Positions 1 through 5,481 of a stretch of 5,481 bases of DNA are shown piece after piece. Numbering within the stretch: position 1 is the stretch's first letter; each line of letters opens with the position of its first letter. The stretch is from an uncultured Clostridia bacterium (GTDB lineage: Bacteria; Bacillota; Clostridia; Christensenellales; Aristaeellaceae). The stretch is from the NCBI GenBank assembly GCA_946615495.1, contig CAMOHY010000172.1, positions 1-5,481 of the forward strand, in the 5' to 3' direction. Position numbers and translations under genes: made by a program. The notes under the pieces were generated by a model. The model saw nothing but the letters and a program-made list of their open reading frames with translations, was not told where the DNA came from and did no database searches.

Positions 1-33
1 GAAACCGCTCCTTGGAGCCCCAAGAGCGGGTTC
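1..33. repeat. Imperfect GC-rich hairpin at the left edge
   Basis: The first 33 bases fold on themselves. Bases 1-3 pair with 31-33, 5-9 (CCGCT) with 25-29 (AGCGG), and 11-15 (CTTGG) with 20-24 (CCAAG), around the four-base loop AGCC. There is one A/G mismatch and one bulged C. A run of five T (46-50) follows, but only after a 12-base gap, so this is not a canonical intrinsic terminator. It could be the terminator or tail of an upstream transcript, a protein-binding inverted repeat, or the end of a structured RNA cut by the window edge. The pairing is read directly; the function is unknown. Confidence 0.5.
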
Positions 34-50
34 CCCCAGTATACATTTTT

Positions 51-64
51 CGTAAGCGATTGCC
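51..64 (+). promoter_or_regulatory. Weak cre-like (CcpA) site upstream of the promoter
   Basis: CGTAAGCGATTGCC resembles the catabolite-responsive element bound by CcpA in Firmicutes. It keeps the G.AA.CG core and the later T and C, but differs from the usual degenerate consensus at about two or three positions, including the first T and the last base. It lies roughly 60 bases upstream of the predicted transcription start. Carbon catabolite control would be expected for a sugar-hydrolase operon. A chance match is quite possible, because the dyad symmetry is only partial. Confidence 0.22.
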
Positions 65-90
65 CCGTTTTCCTTTCCGTTTTTCATGAG

Positions 91-119
91 TTGCCATTTT
101 CGGGTTTATCTGGTATATT
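91..119 (+). promoter_or_regulatory. Sigma-A/sigma-70-type promoter with extended -10
   Basis: The -35 box is TTGCCA at 91-96 (5 of 6 matches to TTGACA) and the -10 box is TATATT at 114-119 (5 of 6 matches to TATAAT). They are separated by exactly 17 bases. TG at 111-112, one base before the -10, forms an extended -10 element common in Gram-positive promoters. The predicted start of transcription is near 125-128, giving a leader of a little over 50 bases before the esterase start codon. The combination of spacing, hexamers and extended -10 makes this the likely promoter of the operon. Confidence 0.75.
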
Positions 120-131
120 GGTGGTATCTGG
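107..131 (+). repeat. 7-bp direct repeat TATCTGG flanking the -10 box
   Basis: TATCTGG occurs perfectly at 107-113 and again at 125-131, 18 bases apart. The two copies bracket the -10 hexamer and the probable start of transcription. A repressor binding both copies would block the promoter, so this is a possible operator. The repeat is seen directly; any regulatory role is inference, and a 7-base repeat can occur by chance. Confidence 0.35.
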
Positions 132-144
132 ATAGTTCTTCTTA

Positions 145-157
145 TTCCGTTCGGAAC
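145..157. repeat. Short inverted repeat in the leader (possible operator)
   Basis: TTCCG (145-149) and CGGAA (152-156) form an inverted repeat with a two-base centre. The overlapping GTTCGGAAC (149-157) is a nine-base palindrome around one G. The element lies about 20-30 bases downstream of the predicted transcription start and about 10 bases before the ribosome binding site. That position would suit a repressor operator; as an RNA hairpin it would be weak. The function is not established. Confidence 0.3.
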
Positions 158-166
158 AAAACAATC

Positions 167-174
167 AGGAGGTG
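167..174 (+). promoter_or_regulatory. Ribosome binding site of the esterase gene
   Basis: AGGAGGTG is a near-perfect complement of the 16S rRNA tail and ends five bases before the ATG at 180. The reading frame is open upstream back to a TGA at 87-89 but contains no other ATG, so this site fixes the start. Confidence 0.9.
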
Positions 175-179
175 CCTTC

Positions 180-1193
180 ATGGCTGCGCTGCCGCATACG
201 GGAGAAACGACGATTGGCGAACTGGTTCAAAGCGGTGCATACGGCGAGTTTGCAAAATTCATCTTTACTTATATGACGCCCGACCACTGGCAGAATAAGC
301 TTTCGGCTTACGGATATGAAAAGGCCGGCTTTGAAGCGGGCCTGCAAAGGATGCGGGAGCTTGCGTCCACTGGGGAAACGCTCCACTTCCAGGTGTACCC
401 GGAAACGGAGCGGCTGGCCTCCTGGGACAAGGACACCGTGTGGCTGGAATACTTTCCTTCGCTGAAAAAAGAGGAAAACCAGCCCTATGTCCTCATCCTG
501 CCGGGCGGAGGCTTCAACCGGCAATGGGGCTTTATCGAGGGCCAGGCCATCGCCGCGCGGGCGAACGCATTGGGCTATCCCGCGTTCGTGCTCTATTACC
601 GGGTAAAGCAGGAGCCGGTGATGCCCCTGCCCATCGAGGATGTATACGGCGCCGTCCGCTTCATTGCGCAAAACGCAGCCTTGTTTGGCGTCGATCCGGA
701 ACGCTACCTGCTGGGCGGCTTTTCGGCGGGCGCTTCCATTGCCGGATGCCTGCTGACGGAGCGTTTCAGCTGGCGGCAGGGCGGCATTCCCAAGCCCACG
801 GCGGTGTTCCTGGGCTACGCGCCGACGCGGTTCAACGAGTTTTACCAAGCCTGGCAGGACGCGCCGGAGGGCTCCGCCGCGCGGGAGGGCTATGCCGCGG
901 TGCTCCGCCGGGTGGGCGGCCCCAATTTTTCGATGGACACCCTGTCGCCCTACGATCTTCCAGCCCGCCTGAGGCCCGACGCCCCGCCCGTTTATATCAC
1001 GGCCAACCTGGACGACCCCGTCGTACCCGCCGTGAACAGCCTGGCGCTGATTGACGCTTTGAAGGCGCGCGGAATGGAATACCAGGCGAAGATCGGCAAA
1101 AGCGGCGGCCACAGCTACGGCCTTGGGAACGGCCTGGAGGTGGCGGGCTGGTTTGACGACGCCATTGCGCTCTTTTCCAGCCATCTGAAATAG
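180..1193 (+). CDS. Alpha/beta-hydrolase, probable carbohydrate esterase/deacetylase
   Basis: This 337-residue protein has the features of a serine hydrolase with the alpha/beta-hydrolase fold, close to the acetyl-esterase and acetylxylan-esterase-like groups. The order is an N-terminal segment of about 100 residues without recognised motifs, the oxyanion-hole strand PGGGF (108-112), the nucleophile elbow GFSAG (180-184, Ser182), a candidate acid in the LDDP turn (Asp279 or Asp278), and the catalytic His in GGHSYG (His311). The segment FGVDPERYLLGGFSAG is typical of sugar-related esterases in this fold. There is no signal peptide or membrane segment, so it probably acts in the cytoplasm on imported substrates. 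It is the first gene after the promoter and its stop codon overlaps the ribosome binding site of the following GH31 gene. A role in removing acetyl or other acyl groups from oligosaccharides before glycosidase attack is inferred from context. A peptidase or general lipase/esterase role is less likely but not excluded. The fold is near certain; the substrate is unknown. Confidence 0.93.
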   Translation: MAALPHTGETTIGELVQSGAYGEFAKFIFTYMTPDHWQNKLSAYGYEKAGFEAGLQRMRELASTGETLHFQVYPETERLASWDKDTVWLEYFPSLKKEENQPYVLILPGGGFNRQWGFIEGQAIAARANALGYPAFVLYYRVKQEPVMPLPIEDVYGAVRFIAQNAALFGVDPERYLLGGFSAGASIAGCLLTERFSWRQGGIPKPTAVFLGYAPTRFNEFYQAWQDAPEGSAAREGYAAVLRRVGGPNFSMDTLSPYDLPARLRPDAPPVYITANLDDPVVPAVNSLALIDALKARGMEYQAKIGKSGGHSYGLGNGLEVAGWFDDAIALFSSHLK

Positions 1194-1197
1194 GAGG
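1192..1197 (+). promoter_or_regulatory. Ribosome binding site overlapping the upstream stop codon
   Basis: AGGAGG begins inside the TAG stop codon (1191-1193) of the esterase gene and ends eight bases before the ATG at 1206. This fixes the start of the GH31 gene and implies one transcript with likely translational coupling. Confidence 0.9.
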
Positions 1198-1205
1198 AAA
1201 CGAAC

Positions 1206-3743
1206 ATGAAGGTTTGCTATCAGGCGGGAGCGGTTACGAAAAAAGACAATTATTTTTCCATCGCGGCGGACGGCGCGGAAATTCGCCTCTGGTTTTTGAC
1301 CGACGATATCCTGCGCATCCGCGCCGGATTTGACGGCGACTGGGACGAAGCCTCCTACAGCCTCGTCATGACCGCGTGGGATTCGCGCACCGACGCGTTC
1401 ATGCAAAAGGAACGCCGCCGCGTGGAAACCGCGGCCGCTTCCTTAACGGACGGAGAAAAGGAGGCGGTCATTCAGGGCAGCCGCCTGCGGGCCGTTGTGC
1501 ACAAAAACCCGTTCTATCTGTCCATTTTCGACCGGGACGGAACGCTGCTGCATGAGGACATTCCCGACCTGGCTTACCGGGAGGACGGCAACCGCCGCCG
1601 GATGCACACCCTGCGCATCGAAGCGGACGACCATTTTTACGGCTTCGGGGAAAAGGGCGGGGAAATTGACAAAGCCGAATGCTTCCTCACCATGGCCCCC
1701 GGCGACGCCATGGGCTATGACGCTGAAAAGACGGATTCGCTGTACAAGCACATCCCGTTTTTCATCCGCCTGAACGAAAAAAGCCGGCAGGCAGTCGGCT
1801 ATTTCTACCACAACACCGCGGAATGCACCTTCAACCTGGGCAAGGAAAAGCGCAATTACTGGCACCGCTACGCCACCTACACCGCCGATTCCGGCGATGT
1901 GGATTTGTTTCTCATCGCCGGGCCTGCCATCCGGGACGTGGTTATGCGCTACACCGACCTGACCGGCAAGTCCGCCCTGCTGCCGAAGGCCGCGCTGGGC
2001 TACCTGGGCTCCTCCATGTATTACCCTGAACTGCCTCAAGACTGCGACGACGCCATCCTGGACTTCATCGACACCACCAAGGAAGAGGATATTCCCGTGG
2101 ACGGCTTCCAGCTTTCCTCCGGCTACTGCGCGGTGGAAACGGAAGAGGGCGTCAAGCGCTGCACGTTCACCTGGAATCGCAAACGCTTCAAGGACCCTGC
2201 CGCCTGGTTTGCCAAAATGAAACAGCGCGGCGTCGTGGTGTCGCCCAATATCAAGCCGGGCATGCTGCTGGTGCATCCAATGCTGAAGGAAATGATGGAA
2301 AAAGGCATGTTCGTCCGCGCCGACCCGGCCCTGTCCCCCGCCTCGCCCGGCAATTACAAGGGCTGGGGCGTCGGCACCTGGTGGGGCGGCCGGGGGATTT
2401 TTATAGACTACACAAATCCCGCCGTTCGCGAGCATTGGAAGGAATACATTAAAAACGCGCTGCTGCAATACGGCTGCGAATCCATCTGGAACGACAACTG
2501 CGAATACGATTCCATGGTGGATAAGGACGCGCTGGTCTGCGGCGAAGGAAAGGAGACTACCATCGGCGCGGTCAAGGCCGTCATGTCCAATTTGATGTGC
2601 CGCCTGTCCAACGAGGCCATTGAGGAATACCACGGAAACGTGCGGCCCTACACGGTCTGCCGTTCGGGCCACGCTGGCATTCAGCGCTATGCCCAGGTGT
2701 GGGCGGGGGACAACCTGACCAGCTGGAAAACCCTGAAATACAACATCGCCACCATCCTGGGCATGGGCCTGTCCGGCGTTGCCAACCACGGCTGCGACGT
2801 GGGCGGCTTCTACGGCCCCGCGCCGGAAGCGGAGCTGTTTGTCCGCTGGGTGCAGAGCGGTATTTTCTTTCCGCGTTTTTCCGTCCATTCCACCAACACC
2901 GACAACACCGTTACGGAGCCCTGGATGTACAGCGGCATGAAGCCATACGTCCGCGACGCTATCAACCTGCGCTACCGGATGAGCCCGTATCTGTATTCCC
3001 TGGAACGCCGGGCGCATGAAACCGGGCTGCCCATCATGGAGGCGCTGTGCAGCGCGTTCCAGCACGACCCTTCCACCTACCGGGAGGGCGTCGATTTCAT
3101 GTGGGGCGACAGCGTGCTCGTTGCCAACGTGGTGGAAAAAGGCCAGACGGCGCGGCCGGTCTACCTGCCGAAGCTGCCCCACAATGAATACTGGTACGAT
3201 TTTCGCACGCGGGAGCAGTTTGCGTCCGGGCAAACCATCAGCGTACCCGTGGACATTTCCTCCATTCCCATGTTCCTCCGCTCCGGCGCCATTCTGCCCA
3301 TGTCCGGCAACCGCCTGACGAACCTGATGACTCAGAAAACCACCGCGCTTGACCTGCTGCTCTCGCCGGATACGGACGCCTCCTTTACGCTGTATGAGGA
3401 CGACGGCGTTTCCAACGATTACCAAAGAGGCGCGTATCTCAAAACGCGCATCGAAGTGCGGGCGGGAGAGCAGACCCAAATTTGCTTTACCCATTCCGGC
3501 AAGTATGAAACCGCTGTGGAAAGCATCCATCTGGACGTGGTGCACCGCGAAAAATCGCCCTTCTACGTGCTGCTGAACGATCAAATGCTGCCGCATTTCC
3601 TGCACCGGAAAAAGTATGAATCCGCCGGTTGCGGCTGGTACTACAGCCAGACGCTGAAATCCGTTCAAATCAAATACGCGAATCCGAAAGCGGATCATCG
3701 GATCACAATCAGCTTCGCCGTGTTTGATTTGATCGGGATGTAA
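1206..3743 (+). CDS. GH31 family alpha-glycosidase (alpha-glucosidase-like), complete
   Basis: This 845-residue enzyme is a retaining glycoside hydrolase of family GH31, which removes alpha-linked sugars from non-reducing ends. An N-terminal beta-sandwich (about 10-250) carries the family loop FYGFGEK (144-150). The catalytic barrel (about 255-610) starts with LGYLGSSMYY and has the VDGFQLSSGYC strand (298-308). The probable nucleophile is Asp430 in IWNDNCEYD and the acid/base is Asp502 in WAGDN, followed by GCDVGGF (529-535) and the substrate-binding His561 in RFSVHS. C-terminal beta domains follow, with PMFLRSGAILP (from 688) and YEDDG (730-734), which fits a DUF5110-like tail. The length is normal for the family and no signal peptide is seen, so it is probably intracellular. 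From memory, the WNDN.EY and GDN.TSWKTL motifs match a subgroup usually annotated as alpha-glucosidase; many relatives have Asn where this protein has Cys432. The family assignment is firm, but the sugar and linkage are not determined by sequence alone. It is co-transcribed with the preceding esterase. Confidence 0.96.
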   Translation: MKVCYQAGAVTKKDNYFSIAADGAEIRLWFLTDDILRIRAGFDGDWDEASYSLVMTAWDSRTDAFMQKERRRVETAAASLTDGEKEAVIQGSRLRAVVHKNPFYLSIFDRDGTLLHEDIPDLAYREDGNRRRMHTLRIEADDHFYGFGEKGGEIDKAECFLTMAPGDAMGYDAEKTDSLYKHIPFFIRLNEKSRQAVGYFYHNTAECTFNLGKEKRNYWHRYATYTADSGDVDLFLIAGPAIRDVVMRYTDLTGKSALLPKAALGYLGSSMYYPELPQDCDDAILDFIDTTKEEDIPVDGFQLSSGYCAVETEEGVKRCTFTWNRKRFKDPAAWFAKMKQRGVVVSPNIKPGMLLVHPMLKEMMEKGMFVRADPALSPASPGNYKGWGVGTWWGGRGIFIDYTNPAVREHWKEYIKNALLQYGCESIWNDNCEYDSMVDKDALVCGEGKETTIGAVKAVMSNLMCRLSNEAIEEYHGNVRPYTVCRSGHAGIQRYAQVWAGDNLTSWKTLKYNIATILGMGLSGVANHGCDVGGFYGPAPEAELFVRWVQSGIFFPRFSVHSTNTDNTVTEPWMYSGMKPYVRDAINLRYRMSPYLYSLERRAHETGLPIMEALCSAFQHDPSTYREGVDFMWGDSVLVANVVEKGQTARPVYLPKLPHNEYWYDFRTREQFASGQTISVPVDISSIPMFLRSGAILPMSGNRLTNLMTQKTTALDLLLSPDTDASFTLYEDDGVSNDYQRGAYLKTRIEVRAGEQTQICFTHSGKYETAVESIHLDVVHREKSPFYVLLNDQMLPHFLHRKKYESAGCGWYYSQTLKSVQIKYANPKADHRITISFAVFDLIGM

Positions 3744-3760
3744 ATGGTATCATGTATCAT
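3724..3760 (+). promoter_or_regulatory. Possible second promoter before the downstream GH31 gene
   Basis: TTGATT (3724-3729, 4 of 6 matches) is followed after 18 bases by TATCAT (3748-3753, 5 of 6 matches). A second TATCAT lies at 3755-3760, and a second -35-like TTGATC at 3729-3734. The boxes overlap the end of the preceding GH31 gene and the start of the 104-base gap (3744-3847), which is clearly more AT-rich than the flanking coding sequence. The gap has no clear intrinsic terminator: only weak short stems, such as CAGC/GCTG around 3778-3793, are visible. The downstream gene may therefore be read from the main promoter, from this one, or from both. Confidence 0.28.
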
Positions 3761-3831
3761 CGTTTTCTTGAAATATCAGCTGTTTTCTGCTGCGCTATGA
3801 TTCAGGGAGAATTACTTCCCGCTAAGCTTGA

Positions 3832-3838
3832 AAGAAGG
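3832..3838 (+). promoter_or_regulatory. Ribosome binding site of the second GH31 gene
   Basis: AAGAAGG ends nine bases before the ATG at 3848. An in-frame TAA at 3839-3841 lies just upstream of that ATG, and the next in-frame ATG is more than 120 codons downstream, so the start is well fixed. The match is weaker than those of the two preceding genes. Confidence 0.75.
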
Positions 3839-3847
3839 TAAACGATC

Positions 3848-5481
3848 ATGAATGAAGCGCCTCTTCCCGATCAGAAGGCTTATCCGCAATTTCAGGAATC
3901 CATTGTAAACAATGCTCCTACGCAGGAAGGCTCCTTCGGTCTTTCCGCCCTTCGCCATCACCCTGCCGTGCATCATCGTCCGGGAAAGCTGCTTTCCTGC
4001 GCTGAAACAGACGGCGGCTGCACATTCACCTTCGCGTCTCAAGCCAGGGAAAGCAGGCTGTCCTATACCCATGAAACCTCCCTGCATCTGTACAGTCCGG
4101 CAAGTTCCGTATTATCTTCGGTTCAATTGTCGCTATGCTTCTGGCGGGAGGATATTTTCCGCGTGACCCTGACCGGCCCCAGCCCCTATGCCGATCCCTT
4201 TGCCGGGATTCCGGAAATGGGGAAAATGCTGATTGGCAAGCCTGAAAAGGTTTCCGTCCGCCGGGAAGAAACAGAGAAGGAATGGCTCCTTTCCTCGTCC
4301 CGCGTCACCGTGCATGTGGAGAAGGAAACGGGCAGGATTTGGGCGGCCTATGGGGATGGAACGCCTTTCTTCGCCCAGAAAAAATCCGAATTCAAGGCGG
4401 CGGATATTTTCGATTGCGGAGTCAGCATCCTGCGGGACGACGCCGCCTGTTTTGAAGCCTTAGAGCTGGAAAACGACGAAGTGATCTGGGGCTTGGGGGA
4501 ACGGTTTGACAGCGTCGCGCGCAACGGGCGCACCGTGGATTTTCGCAATAAGGACGCAGTGGGCACCACCAGCCGCCGCACCTATGTGAACATTCCCTTC
4601 TTCCTGTCCTCCAAGGGCTACGGCTTGTTCTTGAATTCCGGCGCGCAAACGGAATGGGAAATCGGCACCCTGGACGCGGGGGCTCTGCAATTTTCCGTTT
4701 GGGAGCCCCAGATGGACTATTTCGTGATCGGCGGCAAAACGCCCAAGGCCATTTTGAAGGGCTACTGCTTCCTGACCGGCTTTTCCAAGCTGCCGCCCCT
4801 GTGGAGCTTCGGGCTGTGGATGAGCCGGAACAGCTACACCTCCTGGGAGGTGACGGACGAGATTGCCCGCCAAGTGCGGCAGCACGATATTCCCTGCGAC
4901 GTGCTGCACCTGGACACCGCCTGGTTTCAGGAGGACTGGAACTGCGACTTGAAATTCTCCGAACAAAGATTCCCCGACCCGGAAAAGCACCTGGCCGCGT
5001 ATAAAAAGGACGGCTTCCATGTGTCCCTGTGGCAGTACAATTTCATTCCGCCCAAGGAAAACAACGCGCATTACCGGGAGGCCGTGGAAAAAGGATACTT
5101 GGCCAAGGATGAAAAGGGAAATCCCTATCATCTGCCGGAAACTTGCAAGGGCAGCTGGGTGGACGACGTGATTGTGGATTTTTCCAACCCGGAGGCCCGG
5201 AAATGGTACGGCGAAAAAATCAGCGCCTTGATGAAGCTGGGGGCGGGAGCCATCAAAACGGACTTTGGCGAGGGCATTCCGGAGGACGCCCATTACGCTC
5301 GGATCAAAGGCAAGTATTTCCACAACACCTATTCCCTGCTCTACAACGCCACTGTGTTTGAGGCCTGCAAGTCCGTCACGGGAGAAAACCTGGTGTGGGC
5401 CCGCAGCGGCACCGCCGGGAGCCAGCGCTATCCCCTCCATTGGGGCGGGGACAGCCAATGCACCTTCGACGCCCTGGCCGC
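3848..5481 (+). CDS. GH31 family glycosidase, alpha-xylosidase (YicI)-like, 3' end cut by window
   Basis: This reading frame stays open from the ATG to the window end (544 codons plus two bases). It encodes a second GH31 enzyme, distinct from its neighbour. The N-terminal beta-sandwich includes LCFWREDIFRVTL and the family loop WGLGERF (214-220). The barrel begins near LPPLWSFGLWMSRNSYTS (about 315-332), continues with VLHLDTAWF (352-360), and has the probable nucleophile Asp472 in IKTDFGEGIP. The acid/base is Asp535 in HWGGDS, preceded by ARSGTAGSQRYP. These closely resemble E. coli YicI alpha-xylosidase (KTDFGERIP and HWGGD; nucleophile Asp416, acid/base Asp482), with almost the same spacing. 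The N-terminal part is some 55 residues longer than in YicI. At the YicI specificity pair Cys307-Phe308 this protein has Thr357-Ala358, so xylosidase activity is not assured. By comparison with YicI (about 770 residues), roughly 250-300 residues should follow beyond the window: the barrel end and C-terminal beta domains. No signal peptide is seen, so it is probably cytoplasmic. Confidence 0.95.
   Translation, partial: MNEAPLPDQKAYPQFQESIVNNAPTQEGSFGLSALRHHPAVHHRPGKLLSCAETDGGCTFTFASQARESRLSYTHETSLHLYSPASSVLSSVQLSLCFWREDIFRVTLTGPSPYADPFAGIPEMGKMLIGKPEKVSVRREETEKEWLLSSSRVTVHVEKETGRIWAAYGDGTPFFAQKKSEFKAADIFDCGVSILRDDAACFEALELENDEVIWGLGERFDSVARNGRTVDFRNKDAVGTTSRRTYVNIPFFLSSKGYGLFLNSGAQTEWEIGTLDAGALQFSVWEPQMDYFVIGGKTPKAILKGYCFLTGFSKLPPLWSFGLWMSRNSYTSWEVTDEIARQVRQHDIPCDVLHLDTAWFQEDWNCDLKFSEQRFPDPEKHLAAYKKDGFHVSLWQYNFIPPKENNAHYREAVEKGYLAKDEKGNPYHLPETCKGSWVDDVIVDFSNPEARKWYGEKISALMKLGAGAIKTDFGEGIPEDAHYARIKGKYFHNTYSLLYNATVFEACKSVTGENLVWARSGTAGSQRYPLHWGGDSQCTFDALA

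Noticed and set aside
86..298. Small + strand frame of 70 codons overlapping the promoter and the esterase start
   Set aside because: It lacks a ribosome binding site, spans the promoter boxes and overlaps the well-supported esterase gene in another frame.
165..1406. Long - strand open frame of 413 codons opposite the esterase gene
   Set aside because: It is the antisense shadow of a GC-rich gene: no recognisable domain, His/Arg/Gly/Val-rich composition, and it runs across the esterase/GH31 junction.
1443..3698. Long - strand open frame of 751 codons opposite the first GH31 gene
   Set aside because: The + strand frame is an unambiguous full-length GH31 enzyme with all catalytic motifs. The - strand product is low-complexity-like and has no family motif.
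3744..3847. Intrinsic terminator between the two GH31 genes
   Set aside because: Only 4-base stems (for example GGGA/TCCC near 3805-3820 and CAGC/GCTG near 3778-3793) are found, none followed by a T run.
3912..4166. Small + strand frame of 84 codons, considered as evidence for a frameshift in the second GH31 gene
   Set aside because: The main frame from 3848 is open throughout and reads plausibly as a GH31 N-terminal beta-sandwich (LCFWREDIFRVTL), so no frameshift is needed.
4460..5458. - strand open frame of 332 codons opposite the second GH31 gene
   Set aside because: It lies antisense to conserved GH31 motifs and has no recognisable domain.
1206..5481. Recent tandem duplication of one GH31 gene
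   Set aside because: The two proteins differ in all key motifs and domain edges, so they are ancient paralogues or were brought together separately.

Overview
This window looks like part of a carbohydrate-utilisation operon from a Gram-positive, Firmicutes-type bacterium, probably a gut or anaerobic clostridial relative. The reasons are strong AGGAGG-type ribosome binding sites, a sigma-A-like promoter with an extended -10, GC-rich third codon positions, no signal peptides on the enzymes, and enzyme variants I associate with that group. The taxonomy is inference; there is no marker gene in the window.

Layout: all three genes lie on the + strand. Positions 1-179 are a leader and control region. 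It holds a strong imperfect hairpin at 1-33, a weak catabolite-repression (cre)-like match at 51-64, a convincing promoter at 91-119, small direct and inverted repeats around the predicted transcription start, and a strong ribosome binding site. Gene 1 (180-1193) encodes a cytoplasmic alpha/beta-hydrolase of the esterase/deacetylase type. Gene 2 (1206-3743) encodes a complete family GH31 alpha-glycosidase and follows only 12 bases later. After a 104-base gap that contains a possible second promoter, gene 3 (3848 to beyond the window end) encodes a second GH31 enzyme of the YicI/alpha-xylosidase-like branch. Its catalytic acid/base motif is the last recognisable element before the sequence stops.

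How they may work together: the two GH31 enzymes belong to clearly different subtypes. They probably remove different non-reducing alpha-linked sugars (glucose-type and xylose-type, or related) from imported oligosaccharides, while the esterase may remove acetyl or other acyl groups that would block them. No transporter, regulator or sugar kinase is visible here; if the locus has them, they lie outside the window. I found no tRNA, rRNA, CRISPR array, insertion sequence or phage feature, and no clear rho-independent terminator. The window reads as an ordinary but informative glycan-degradation operon. The points most worth checking are the substrate specificities of the two GH31 enzymes and the compact control region.
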